Part shown: one piece after another, positions 51,544 through 59,168 of the stretch
Layout of the letters: each line of letters begins with the position of its first letter
How positions within the stretch are numbered: the stretch's first letter is position 1
Source: Pseudomonas aestuarii
Lineage (GTDB): Bacteria > Pseudomonadota > Gammaproteobacteria > Pseudomonadales > Pseudomonadaceae
Length of the DNA: 64,000 nucleotides
Reading direction: 5' to 3'
Assembly: GCF_027988105.1 (NCBI RefSeq)
Contig: NZ_JAQJZJ010000012.1
Span: 105,423-169,422, forward strand
The notes under the pieces: generated by a model
The model's database searches: none
What the model was told of the DNA's origin: nothing
The model's input: only the letters and a program-made list of their open reading frames with translations
Position numbers and translations under genes: made by a program

Positions 51544-51773
51544 GGTGCGTGGTCCTCTCGGTGCGGGGCGCTACTCAGCGGTTGGGAAAATATCGAGCGC
51601 CGTCGCGAGATCGTCTCCAGGTGTGCGCAGCAGGCGAGCGTTGTTGCACACGCTCGCTGTGGCACGAACGAACCGATTCCAGGCGATTGTGGCTCTTCAG
51701 CAGGGCGGGGCCCGCGGCGATCATGGAGGTGACCTTTGAGTCATTCGACAGTGCAACAAAGGAGCGCAATACC
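51544..51773. promoter_or_regulatory. Divergent region, GlxA-type regulator / methyltransferase, with inverted repeat
   Basis: The 230-bp spacer contains an 8-bp inverted repeat GCGAGCGT (51634-51641) / ACGCTCGC (51650-51657) with eight-base spacing. That is a candidate binding site for the AraC-type regulator transcribed from here. AAGGAG at 51759-51764 serves the methyltransferase. Confidence 0.5.
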
Positions 51774-52841
51774 ATGAACGCACCAGTAATCGATCAAACC
51801 AAGTTGGAGTCTTTTGTCATGCGTGCCGTAGGCGATCTGTCTGCCGCCTACGGCGGCGTAATGGTCAGCTTAGGCAGCAAGCTCGGGCTGTACAAAGCCA
51901 TGGCAGGCGCCGGTCCGATCAGCGCCCGGCAACTGGCTGCCCGCACGGACTGCGCCGAGCGCTACGTGCGCGAGTGGCTGAACGCACAAGCCGCTGGTAG
52001 CTACGTGGACTACCACGCTGGCAGCGATACCTACGAGCTTGCGCCCGAGCACGCGCTGGTGCTGGCCGACGAGGAGAGCCCGGTGTACTTGCCCCCCGCC
52101 TGGCAGGTGCCAGCATCGATGTGGTTCGACGAGGAGAAGACCCTCGAAGCCTTTCGCACCGGCAAGGGTGTGGCCTGGGGCGAGCACGACGGGCGCCTGC
52201 AATGCGGCTCGGCGGCCTTCTACCGCAACGGCTATCGGGCCAGCCTGGTGCCGGAGTGGCTGCCCGCGCTCGACGGCGTCGTCGAGCGGCTCGAGGCCGG
52301 CATTGCGGTCGCCGACGTGGGCTGCGGCCACGGCCACTCAACCGTGCTGATGGCGCAGGCGTTCCCGCAGTCGCGCTTCCATGGTTTTGATGTTCATGCA
52401 CCCTCCATCGACGAGGCGTGGCAAAACGCGGCTGCTACCGGCGTCGCCGAGCGCGTGAGCTTCGACGTGGCCCGGGCGGTGGACTACCCGGACCAACAGT
52501 ACGGACTGATCTGCTTCTTCGACTGCCTGCATGACCTGGGCGACCCGGTCGCCGCGGCTCGCCATGCCGCCCGGGTGCTGGCGCCCGGCGGCACGGTGAT
52601 GCTGGTCGAGCCGTTCGCCCAGGACCGGGTCGAGCACAATATTTCGCCAGTCGCGCGGATCTACTATGCGGCGTCCAGCACGATCTGTTGCGCGCATGCG
52701 ATCTCGGAAGGCGGCAATCTGGTCCTCGGTGCCCAGGCCGGCGAGGCACGTCTGGCCGAAGTGTTCCGCAATGCGGGCTTCAGCCACTTCCGGCGCGCGG
52801 CCGAGACGCCCTTCAACCTGATCTTCGAAGCGCGTCGCTGA
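51774..52841 (+). CDS. Class I SAM-dependent methyltransferase with winged-helix N-terminus
   Basis: A 355-residue enzyme. An N-terminal helical/winged-helix domain (about residues 15-90: ARQLAARTDCAERYVREWLNAQAAGSY) is followed by a Rossmann domain with SAM motif VADVGCGHGHST at about 182-193 and FDCLHDLGDPVAAARHAARVL. This architecture resembles the Rv2258c-type methyltransferases. AAGGAG precedes the ATG at nine bases. It is divergent from the GlxA-type regulator. Substrate unknown. Confidence 0.9.
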   Translation: MNAPVIDQTKLESFVMRAVGDLSAAYGGVMVSLGSKLGLYKAMAGAGPISARQLAARTDCAERYVREWLNAQAAGSYVDYHAGSDTYELAPEHALVLADEESPVYLPPAWQVPASMWFDEEKTLEAFRTGKGVAWGEHDGRLQCGSAAFYRNGYRASLVPEWLPALDGVVERLEAGIAVADVGCGHGHSTVLMAQAFPQSRFHGFDVHAPSIDEAWQNAAATGVAERVSFDVARAVDYPDQQYGLICFFDCLHDLGDPVAAARHAARVLAPGGTVMLVEPFAQDRVEHNISPVARIYYAASSTICCAHAISEGGNLVLGAQAGEARLAEVFRNAGFSHFRRAAETPFNLIFEARR

Positions 52842-52849
52842 CCACCTCG

Positions 52850-52876
52850 GCGGGGGCCGGGCAGCCCGGTCCCCGC
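52850..52876. terminator. Terminator after the methyltransferase gene
   Basis: A 12-bp stem with one G-U pair (52850-52861 pairing with 52865-52876) and a three-base loop CAG, starting 9 bp after the methyltransferase stop and followed by TTAAT. It lies between convergent genes. Confidence 0.75.
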
Positions 52877-52928
52877 TTAATCTACATTGTTCAACGGCGT
52901 GCTGAGGCCGCCGTCGTGGGGCTGGTGG

Positions 52929-53591
52929 TTAGGCGCAGGGCGCGCGCAAGCGCTCGCTGATACCGCTGGCGCTGGTGGCTGCGGTCAAGGGCTGATCCCA
53001 TAACAGTTCGGCCGGGGCGCCATCGAGGTACCAGAGCCGGTTGGCCAGGTCGTCGGCGTCCCGGGCGTCGTGGGTGACGCAGATCATCGCCATGCGCGGG
53101 TGCGCGTCCAGCAGCCGGGTGATCAGGCGGCGCAGTTCGGCGGCGCGATCGGGGTCCAGCGAGGCGAAGGGCTCATCGAGCAACAGCAGGTCCGGCTTGA
53201 TCGCCAGGCTGCGGGCCAGCGCGGCGCGGCGGGCCATGCCCAGCGACAGCTGATCCGGCAGCGCCTCGGCGGCGTCGGCCAGGCCGACCTGGGTCAGCAG
53301 CCGCTCGATCTCGGCATTGCTCGCGCCGACCATGGCCAGGTTCTGGCGCACGCTGCGCCAGGGCAGCAGGCGGTGTTCCTGAAACAGGTAGCCGATCCGC
53401 AGCGTGCGGCTGCGCTGGATCATCCGTCCGCCCAGGCGCCGATCCAGCCCGGCGATGCCATTGAGCAGGGTGGTCTTGCCGATCCCGGAAGGCCCCAGCA
53501 GGCAGATGCGATCGCCCGCGGCGACCCGGGCGGTGATGGCGCCCAGCACCGGATGGCCGCTGGCCTGGCCGTCGATCTGCAGCTCAAGCAT
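52929..53591 (-). CDS. ABC transporter ATP-binding protein, SsuB/TauB type
   Basis: A 220-residue ATPase. Walker A GPSGIGKTTLLNG, signature LSLGMARRAALARSL (a variant of LSGGQ), Walker B DLLLLDEPFASLD and the switch VTHDARDA. This fits the nitrate/sulfonate/taurine importer class. The ATG at 53591 has GGGAG upstream and overlaps the end of the permease gene by 8 bp. It is the third gene of a binding protein-permease-ATPase operon. Confidence 0.92.
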   Translation of the reverse strand: MLELQIDGQASGHPVLGAITARVAAGDRICLLGPSGIGKTTLLNGIAGLDRRLGGRMIQRSRTLRIGYLFQEHRLLPWRSVRQNLAMVGASNAEIERLLTQVGLADAAEALPDQLSLGMARRAALARSLAIKPDLLLLDEPFASLDPDRAAELRRLITRLLDAHPRMAMICVTHDARDADDLANRLWYLDGAPAELLWDQPLTAATSASGISERLRAPCA

Positions 53592-54345
53592 GCTGCGCTC
53601 CCGCTTCACGCCAGCGCGAGGCCCGCCGTTCCAGGGGTTGTAGCAGCGCCAGCTCGATCAACTGGACCACCGCGATGAAGGCCAGGCTGTAGGCCAGGAT
53701 GCTCGCCACATCGAACACCTGAAAGGCCATGTGCAGCTGAAAGCCGATGCCGTCGGAGCGCCCGAGCAGCTCGACCACCAGCACGATCTTCCAGATCAAC
53801 GCCAGGCCGCCGCGGGTCGCGGCCATCAGGTAGGGGAACAGTTGCGGCAGCCAGACATCCGCCAGGCGCTGCCAGCGGCTGAAGGCGTAGACCTCGGCCA
53901 TCTGCTCCAGCCGGGGGTCGAGGCTGCGCGCGCCCTCGCGCAGGGTCACCGCGACATTCGGCACCTTGTTGATCACCACCGCGAGGATGGCGGCCACCTC
54001 GACCAGGCCGAACCAGACATACAGCAGGATGATGGTGACCAGCGCCGGCAGATTGAGAAACAGCACCAGCAGCGGATCGAACAGCGCATTGGCCAGCGGC
54101 GAGCGGCCCATCCACACACCCAGCAGCGCGCCGAGCAGCATCGCCAGGACAAAGCTGATGAGCACTCGGCGCAGGGTCACGCCCAGGTGCTGCTGCAGGT
54201 CGCCGCTCTGCAGCGCCTGCCACAGTGCACCGAGTACGGCGCTCGGGCTGGGCAGCAGCGGCGTCTTGAGTAGCGCGGCGATCAAGGCCCACAGCGCCAC
54301 GGCCAGCGGCAGCATGATCCAGTAGGCCCAGCGTGGCGGTTTCAT
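53584..54345 (-). CDS. ABC transporter permease, SsuC/TauC type
   Basis: A 253-residue inner-membrane permease with about six hydrophobic segments and the EAA-like loop in the segment VAVTLREGARSLDPRLEQMAEV. The ATG at 54345 overlaps the binding-protein stop as ATGA, so a longer extension is rejected. It belongs to the SsuABC-like operon. Confidence 0.92.
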   Translation of the reverse strand: MKPPRWAYWIMLPLAVALWALIAALLKTPLLPSPSAVLGALWQALQSGDLQQHLGVTLRRVLISFVLAMLLGALLGVWMGRSPLANALFDPLLVLFLNLPALVTIILLYVWFGLVEVAAILAVVINKVPNVAVTLREGARSLDPRLEQMAEVYAFSRWQRLADVWLPQLFPYLMAATRGGLALIWKIVLVVELLGRSDGIGFQLHMAFQVFDVASILAYSLAFIAVVQLIELALLQPLERRASRWREAGAQHA

Positions 54346-55370
54346 CGCTCGGCTCGAAAGAACAAGGTTTCCGGCATCAGCTGCGCCGGCTTGGCCCCGG
54401 TCAGGCTCAGCAGGCGGCGCAGGTCGGCGATGCGCCCGGCATCCAGCGGTTCGGGGGTGCCCTCGACGAAGCCGGCCCGCAGCGCGGCAAACACCGCGTC
54501 GTCCTCGGCGCGCATCAAGGGCCTGATGGCGTCCCAATATGCCGGGGTCTCGGCCAGCTCGGTTTTGCCCTGGCGCAGCGCCCGTTCGAACTGCTCGAGC
54601 AACGCCCGGTGTTGGGCGGCCCAGGTCTGCGGGAAGACGTAGCCGAGCACCGGCAGGTCGGGGTTCAGGCCCAGCGCCTGCAGCAGGTCCGCCAGGGCAA
54701 AGGCGCTACGGCTGCCGCCCCCGGCGCGCAGTCGCGCGGCAAAGTGCCAATAGGTCACCAGCGCATCCACCTGACCCCGGCGCAGGGCCTGGCTGAGCAG
54801 CGGCGGCGCGGCGAATTGCACCTCGGCAGCGCGGGCCAGATCGATACCCTGCTGGCGGGCTACTTGTTGCAGCAACAGCCAGCCGAGACTCACAGGCCCG
54901 CCGGCCACGCCGATGCGCTTGCCCGTGAGATCGGCCACCTGCTCGATGGCGCTGTCGCTGGCGACCACCACCTCGCCGATCTGCGCCGAAAACGGCAGAT
55001 ACAGGTAGGGCGTGCCGGCGGCATAACGCGACTGCGCCCAGAGCAGATCGCCCACGGCACCATCGACGCTGCCACTGGCCACCGCCAGGCGCGACGCCGG
55101 CAAATCGGCCACCAACCTGACCTTGAGCTCAAAGCCCTGGGCCCGATCCAGCTGGCGGCGCTGCAGATGCTCCAACTCCCAGTGCGCGGTGCCGAACTGC
55201 AGCACGCTCAGGGTCAGCACCGGCAGCGGGGGATTGCCCGTCTCGGACGACTGGGCAAGCGCGCTCGAGCCACCGAACAACGCCAGCAACCACAGCGCCG
55301 CAGTCGCGACACGCGCAGCAGACAGGGCGCGGACAACCGGCAGGGCGAGGAACAGCAATAAACGCATCAT
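54342..55370 (-). CDS. ABC transporter periplasmic binding protein, NMT1/SsuA-like
   Basis: A 342-residue protein with a signal peptide (hydrophobic core LWLLALFGGSSALA) and an NMT1/SsuA-type fold: VLTLSVLQFGTAHWELEHLQ, then ASRLAVASGSVDGAVGDLLWAQSRYAAG and VADLTGKRIGVAGGPVSLGWLLLQQ. It should feed the adjacent SsuC-like permease. The ATG at 55370 is preferred; the extension to 55448 is unlikely to be translated. Substrate is unknown: sulfonates, nitriles and cofactors are all family possibilities. Confidence 0.9.
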   Translation of the reverse strand: MMRLLLFLALPVVRALSAARVATAALWLLALFGGSSALAQSSETGNPPLPVLTLSVLQFGTAHWELEHLQRRQLDRAQGFELKVRLVADLPASRLAVASGSVDGAVGDLLWAQSRYAAGTPYLYLPFSAQIGEVVVASDSAIEQVADLTGKRIGVAGGPVSLGWLLLQQVARQQGIDLARAAEVQFAAPPLLSQALRRGQVDALVTYWHFAARLRAGGGSRSAFALADLLQALGLNPDLPVLGYVFPQTWAAQHRALLEQFERALRQGKTELAETPAYWDAIRPLMRAEDDAVFAALRAGFVEGTPEPLDAGRIADLRRLLSLTGAKPAQLMPETLFFRAER

Positions 55371-55622
55371 CGCTTCAGGGTACGAAGCCCGGCGCCCGGC
55401 ACGAATACTACTTTGGTGTTTGTTGTTTGCTGCGATGGTCGGGGGCATGGAATTATCCAGCGCTTAGCCTCGCAGCGGCGCTTCAGCGGCAACGCCCAGT
55501 AGCGGCCGGGTATATGCATGCAACCGCGCGGACGACAGCGGTGGGGAAAGCGTTACTCACTACTTGTGGGGTGAGTCCATATACATTTGTTAGGCTCGTG
55601 TAGATGGCGCATGAGGTTGGCT
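55371..55622. other. Non-coding region between cassette array and SsuA-like operon
   Basis: The region contains the presumed operon promoter at its left and a partial attC-like sequence at 55551-55595 at its right. Composition shifts from GC-rich to AT-rich at about 55560, the junction of native chromosome and cassette array. Confidence 0.45.
55551..55595 (-). other. Partial attC-like site downstream of cassette 3
   Basis: Read leftward, GCCTAACAAATG begins the site (55584-55595), matching the start of the attC at 55956-56023, and the inner arms ACTCAC / GTGAGT (55555-55560 and 55571-55576) can pair. The expected closing GTTRRRY core was not found, so the site is likely truncated. Confidence 0.5.
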
Positions 55623-55934
55623 TTACTCGTTTAAGCTCTCATCTATCTGATATGGCCCAAGGACTTTTTCAATATTTGGCCAGACCATATAGGCGGTCCA
55701 GTTTTCGGAGTCGCTTGTACAGTATACGAGATATTCGCCTCTATCCATTGAGCTTGCACGGTACTTAAAGTGTCCGCAGCTCCCAACTTCCGCCTTGGTC
55801 AACGCCCTTGTCATTTCGAAATTGAATTCATACTCCCATGGGCCAGGATATCGCTCTGCAACGGTTTCGGCTTGAGCAGTAATTGGAAAAATAAAAGCAC
55901 TCATGATTAATTGTGCGTACTTTGAATATTTCAC
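55623..55934 (-). CDS. Small exported protein of unknown function (cassette gene 3)
   Basis: A 103-residue protein with an N-terminal signal peptide (QLIMSAFIFPITAQAE, cleavage around residue 22). The mature part contains several aromatic residues and two Cys (GSCGHF and VYCTSDS), so a disulfide is possible. It starts at GTG (55934) with AAGGAG ten bases upstream. Low GC and low-complexity codon use differ from the flanking chromosome. No family recognised. Confidence 0.7.
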   Translation of the reverse strand: MKYSKYAQLIMSAFIFPITAQAETVAERYPGPWEYEFNFEMTRALTKAEVGSCGHFKYRASSMDRGEYLVYCTSDSENWTAYMVWPNIEKVLGPYQIDESLNE

Positions 55935-55955
55935 GTGGTATCTACTCCTTGAATT

Positions 55956-56023
55956 GCCTAACGATTAAGCTAAGGGGCCGGCTTTAGCCGGTCCCAGTGA
56001 GCGAAGCGAACCATTTGTTATAC
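55956..56023 (-). other. attC site of the TIR cassette
   Basis: A 68-bp site. Read leftward it starts GTATAAC (56017-56023), continues AAATGG...TTCGCTTCGCTCACTGGGAC, has a palindromic centre CCGGCTAAAGCCGG and ends CCCCTTAGCTTAATCGTTAGGC. The closing CCCCTTAGC..CGTTA resembles the end of the Vibrio VCR. It shares most of its inner sequence with the other attC at 56928-57004. Confidence 0.85.
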
Positions 56024-56034
56024 GTGCGCTAGGA

Positions 56035-56910
56035 CTACATGCCGTAATACTTTGAGCTAAATCCAATGCACAAAGGAGCTTCATCGTACTGACACGAAAC
56101 GCTGACCTTAAGTTTTCTTCTATGATCGTAGTAAGTATGGCAGTGCGTTTGCTTACGAGCTAGCTCAAGTTCGGATAGACCTATGCTCAAAGCTCCCAAA
56201 ACTACTTCTGAGTCAAATTCTTGATTTTGATAATGCGGTGCAGTTCGCTTTAGCTTAACTTCAACATAGCTAATAAAATTGCCCTCTGCCTCAAGTAGCA
56301 TGCGGCACTCATTGTTTTCAACAATAATGTTTCCCACTTCGTTTGCTTTTACATCCACCTCCTTCTCGGCCTTATCAATAGACATACCCATGTATTGAAA
56401 TGGTCGATGAAAAGGTTTTGACAGCATTGGCAAGTTTTTGGCGAGCGCTTTGTCTGTGGCTGTTCCGAGGGTGTTATGAGATTTTTCAGATCGCATCACG
56501 CTTCTATTAAATACGACGCCGATGCTATTTATTAGGGTCTTGAAAGATTCTTCATATAGATTTTCGTTCTGGAAGTCAGCGTAGAGCTTTCCGATCAAAA
56601 AACCTGGCGGCTCGCATTCTTTTAGCATAATTGGCAGCACTCTTATGGGGCGGCCATTTATTTGGTAATTCATGGCAACATCAAGCTCGTTGACGACCCA
56701 TGGAGCCTCGACTGAGTTTGGCGATAGCGTTACAGCAAAGTAATCAACGCTGTCAATCCCTTCTCTTATTTTTTGGATTAAAGAGTCGCCAATTTTCATC
56801 TCGGCTTCGTCAAGCCAGTACCGAACACCATGAGCATCTAGATCAGCTGCTAGTTTTCTAACAAATGCCTTGTCTTTGTGGTTATGGCTTAAGAAGACGC
56901 TGACGGTCAT
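56035..56910 (-). CDS. TIR domain protein (cassette gene 2)
   Basis: A 291-residue protein. The TIR domain (residues 1-130) has the box 1 TVSVFLSHNHKDKAFVRKLA, a BB-loop (WLDEAEMKIGDSL) and SPNSVEAPWVVNELDVAM with E75, the position of the catalytic glutamate in NAD-consuming TIRs. The remaining 160 residues form an unrecognised domain rich in beta-strand-like and Cys/His residues. GGAG lies 9 bases before the ATG at 56910; a start at 56925 would put the site inside the attC. It is one gene in a cassette, with no adjacent Thoeris or CBASS partner. Confidence 0.88.
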   Translation of the reverse strand: MTVSVFLSHNHKDKAFVRKLAADLDAHGVRYWLDEAEMKIGDSLIQKIREGIDSVDYFAVTLSPNSVEAPWVVNELDVAMNYQINGRPIRVLPIMLKECEPPGFLIGKLYADFQNENLYEESFKTLINSIGVVFNRSVMRSEKSHNTLGTATDKALAKNLPMLSKPFHRPFQYMGMSIDKAEKEVDVKANEVGNIIVENNECRMLLEAEGNFISYVEVKLKRTAPHYQNQEFDSEVVLGALSIGLSELELARKQTHCHTYYDHRRKLKVSVSCQYDEAPLCIGFSSKYYGM

Positions 56911-56927
56911 CGATTTCAACTCCATAT

Positions 56928-57004
56928 GTATAACGATTAAGCTAAGGGGCGGGCTTTAGCCCGTCCCAGTGAGCGAAGCGAGCGATTTGAGCGCATTGTT
57001 ATAC
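56928..57004 (-). other. attC site of cassette 1
   Basis: A 77-bp site, starting leftward at 57004 with GTATAAC and ending GTTATAC at 56928-56934. It contains GCTCGCTTCGCTCACTGGGAC and the palindromic GGGCTAAAGCCC, followed by GCCCCTTAGCTTAATCG. Beyond the cores it matches the 55956-56023 site over more than 40 bases, so the two are of one attC family. Confidence 0.87.
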
Positions 57005-57005
57005 C

Positions 57006-57596
57006 TTACATGCCGCTTAGGATAATTTTTATTGGTTTTTTGTTCGGCTGCTCAAGACCGATAGTCATTGAGGTGGAGCGAATATCAAAAATGCTAGGTA
57101 TTTCCTCGCCTACGAATGTTACGGAAACCTCGCTACTCTGGAATGCGCAAGGAAACACAACCATGATTTTTCTTGATATGGCTCCAGCACTTATTGTTAG
57201 GGACTGAGTAACAAGGCCGTTATTGTAAACTGTATATTTCCCATTGGCATTTTCGCCAGCTTCATTTGTTGTGCATATTTTGGCTAGAAAATTTACTTCC
57301 TGTTCTAGGCTTCCTAATGTTAAGGCTTTAATTTTCTCTAAATTTTCCTTTATTGCATTTATGCTTTTACTTGGTTCTAGTTTTGTAATTTCAGATTCTG
57401 TTTGTTCAATTAGGACGCTTGCTTCGGCTTTCTTCTTGCCGATTTCTTTCAGCTTCAAATGTATCTCTGTATCCTTGTGTTTTAGTAGTAGCTCTTGGAT
57501 TTTCCCTTTGAGTGCGCAAATAACAATTATTGCCGTGGCCGGCCATGCAACTACATCAATTAGCGATATTAATTCCTTTAAGTACTCTAGCGGCAT
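57006..57596 (-). CDS. Membrane-anchored coiled-coil protein of unknown function (cassette gene 1)
   Basis: A 196-residue protein. One N-terminal hydrophobic segment (about residues 12-30, IDVVAWPATAIIVICALKG) is followed by a charged helical segment (about 31-100; rich in Lys, Glu and Leu, coiled-coil like) and a strand-rich C-terminal domain (about 110-196). No family recognised. It is AT-rich and lies first in the cassette array in its direction. Its stop codon is 2 bp from the attC. Confidence 0.75.
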   Translation of the reverse strand: MPLEYLKELISLIDVVAWPATAIIVICALKGKIQELLLKHKDTEIHLKLKEIGKKKAEASVLIEQTESEITKLEPSKSINAIKENLEKIKALTLGSLEQEVNFLAKICTTNEAGENANGKYTVYNNGLVTQSLTISAGAISRKIMVVFPCAFQSSEVSVTFVGEEIPSIFDIRSTSMTIGLEQPNKKPIKIILSGM

Positions 57597-57633
57597 GGCA
57601 TTTATCCATTCTAGGTATAACAGTGATTAGACG

Positions 57634-57664
57634 GAATTCTGCATTACTGAATAACGCAGAATTC
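57634..57664. repeat. Palindrome at the presumed attI end
   Basis: Perfect 9-bp arms GAATTCTGC (57634-57642) and GCAGAATTC (57656-57664) around ATTACTGAATAAC, with three further base pairs inside. It lies 13 bp from the first cassette core and could be part of attI or a transcription terminator. Confidence 0.5.
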
Positions 57665-58093
57665 TAGATAAGTCCGCACGCAAGCTAACGACCTCTACCG
57701 TAATAGCTCTACAGATCAAGGTATTACCTGCAACGTCAGTCAGCCGCGGGTATTCGCGTGAGCGCGTGTTTTCAGGCAGCCGATACGCTGTGGAAAAGCG
57801 CTGCCTGGCCAGCTTGCCGCTGGTGTGCGGCGCGGATGCTGAGCATTGATGAGCTGGGGCGATATGCCGGGGCGCCGGGGTGGCAAGCCTGGGGCATTCG
57901 GTTGAGGTGCAATGCATACCAAACTCCCTTTGGTAACGGCGGGTGCGCAGGATGGCACCGGGCCAGCTAAAGTGGTTCGACCTTATAGTATTTGTCGTCT
58001 GAGCAGCAATCCGTCTTTTGTCTGCCTCTGTCGAAGCCGGTCTGCCGCTTGATGGCTGTCGGCGGCTCCACCGGGGGGATCCGTGGGCGGGTT

Positions 58094-58231
58094 AACAGGC
58101 GGTTAAAAACCTGGGCGAGGTAGGCAAGGCAAGGCAAATGGTCGAAAGCGCAGTTCACTTACTGTAATCGGCATTTTCAGGCCGTTTTTAACGCAGCATT
58201 GCCAACGCGGGTAGTTTATAAATGGCCTGTT
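58094..58231. repeat. Dispersed inverted-repeat element, copy A
   Basis: A 138-bp element with terminal AACAGGC (58094-58100) and GCCTGTT (58225-58231). Its interior shares CGAGGTAGGCAAGGC-type sequence, CGTTTTTAACGCAGCATTGCC and GCGGGTAGTTT with copy B at 61978-62152. Confidence 0.75.
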
Positions 58232-58349
58232 GCGGTTATCTCGCAACCCGCAGGGTGCTTGCGTACGGCTATAACCAATATGGCTGGCAGACCCGCTGGA
58301 ATCATGGGAACTGACCAATCTGAAATCTTTGCCTTGTGGACAGCCCGTG

Positions 58350-59081
58350 ATGAATGGACTGCGTGCGTTGTGCTTGTCGTTTTTGCTGGTACCGCTGGGC
58401 GTATGGGCGCAGACCCTGCGGCTGGTGGCCGACCCCTGGCCGCCGTTCAATGACCAGACCCTGCTGAATAATGGTGTGGCCTCCGATCTGGTGAGCAGCG
58501 CGCTGGGTCGTGCCGGTTATGCCACGACCTATGGGCAGGCGCCCTGGGAGCGGGCGGTGCGCGGTTTGCAGCGCAGCGACTACGATGTGCTGATCAACGC
58601 CTGGTATACCGAGGAGCGCGCCGGCTTCGGTTATTTCTCCCAGCCCTACCTGATCAACCGCATCCGCTTGCTGCGGCGCAAGGGCAGCGCCATCCGCTTC
58701 GAGCAATTGTCCGATCTGTATAGCCAGCGTATCGCGGTGGTGCGTGGCTATGCCTATTCCGCCGCGTTCAACAGCGACCCGCGGCTGTACAAGGTGGGTG
58801 TCGGCAGTTTTGTCAGTGCCGCGCGCATGGTGCAGGCCAAGCGGGTCGAGCTGACTCTGGAGGACGAGATAGTCGCGCGCTATCACCTCGGCCGCGAGCT
58901 GAGCGAGATCCGTGATGAACTGGAGTTCGTGGCGCAGCCGTTGAGCGAGAACGGCCTGCATATCCTGATCCGCCGCAGTCACCCTCAGCATCAGGCGATC
59001 GCCGAGGCGTTCGACCGGGCCATTGTCGCCATGCATGCCGATGGCAGCTATGCGGCGATTCTGCAGCGGCACGGGCTTTGA
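58350..59081 (+). CDS. Periplasmic solute-binding protein, family 3 type
   Basis: A 243-residue exported binding protein. Signal peptide (LRALCLSFLLVPLGVWAQ) followed by LRLVADPWPPFNDQTLLNNGVASDLVSSAL, the usual opening of the family, and the segment YDVLINAWYTEERAGFGYFSQPYL. No ABC permease gene is adjacent, so it may be an orphan or feed a sensor. ATG at 58350 is preferred over TTG at 58329. It is near-identical in layout to the partial gene at the window start but differs in sequence. Confidence 0.85.
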   Translation: MNGLRALCLSFLLVPLGVWAQTLRLVADPWPPFNDQTLLNNGVASDLVSSALGRAGYATTYGQAPWERAVRGLQRSDYDVLINAWYTEERAGFGYFSQPYLINRIRLLRRKGSAIRFEQLSDLYSQRIAVVRGYAYSAAFNSDPRLYKVGVGSFVSAARMVQAKRVELTLEDEIVARYHLGRELSEIRDELEFVAQPLSENGLHILIRRSHPQHQAIAEAFDRAIVAMHADGSYAAILQRHGL

Positions 59082-59112
59082 TCGAGGATCTGCCTCCTTC
59101 CAGACCGAGGGT

Positions 59113-59129
59113 GGCGGGTTGCACCCGCC
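59113..59129. repeat. Short hairpin repeat between convergent genes
   Basis: GGCGGGT (59113-59119) and ACCCGCC (59123-59129) with loop TGC; the flanking TAGGGCGGGTGCAACCC-type sequence is a dispersed Pseudomonas repeat. It may act as a terminator between the two converging genes. Confidence 0.55.
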
Positions 59130-59168
59130 CTACGCCTGCGCATTGATCGGGCGACAGGTCTTGGCGAG

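Larger units (their letters stand above)
55551..57664 (-). mobile_element. Integron gene-cassette array without integrase (three cassettes)
   Basis: Three AT-rich genes are separated by sequences with attC hallmarks. For each of the first two complete cassettes in the leftward reading, the core at its beginning (GTTATAC) is complementary to the first core of its own downstream attC (GTATAAC), and the third cassette begins GTTAGGC and ends with GCCTAAC. That is the expected mark of site-specific cassette insertion. No intI-like frame was found within the window. The array is therefore either an integrase-less cluster (CALIN) or an integron whose integrase is lost. Confidence 0.82.
57597..58349. 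other. Intergenic region with attI-like core, palindrome and dispersed repeat
   Basis: This 753-bp stretch has no supported gene. It holds a GTTATAC core (leftward, 57615-57621) that begins cassette 1, a palindrome at 57634-57664, a GC-rich middle with no recognisable integrase remnant, and a dispersed inverted-repeat element at 58094-58231. Confidence 0.5.

Noticed and set aside
56035..56910. TIR gene considered as part of a Thoeris or CBASS system
   Set aside because: No ThsA-like, cyclase or effector partner is next to it in the window.
57758..57970. 70-codon open frame in the 57.6-58.3 kb gap, considered as an intI remnant
   Set aside because: It shows none of the tyrosine-recombinase boxes and lacks a ribosome binding site.
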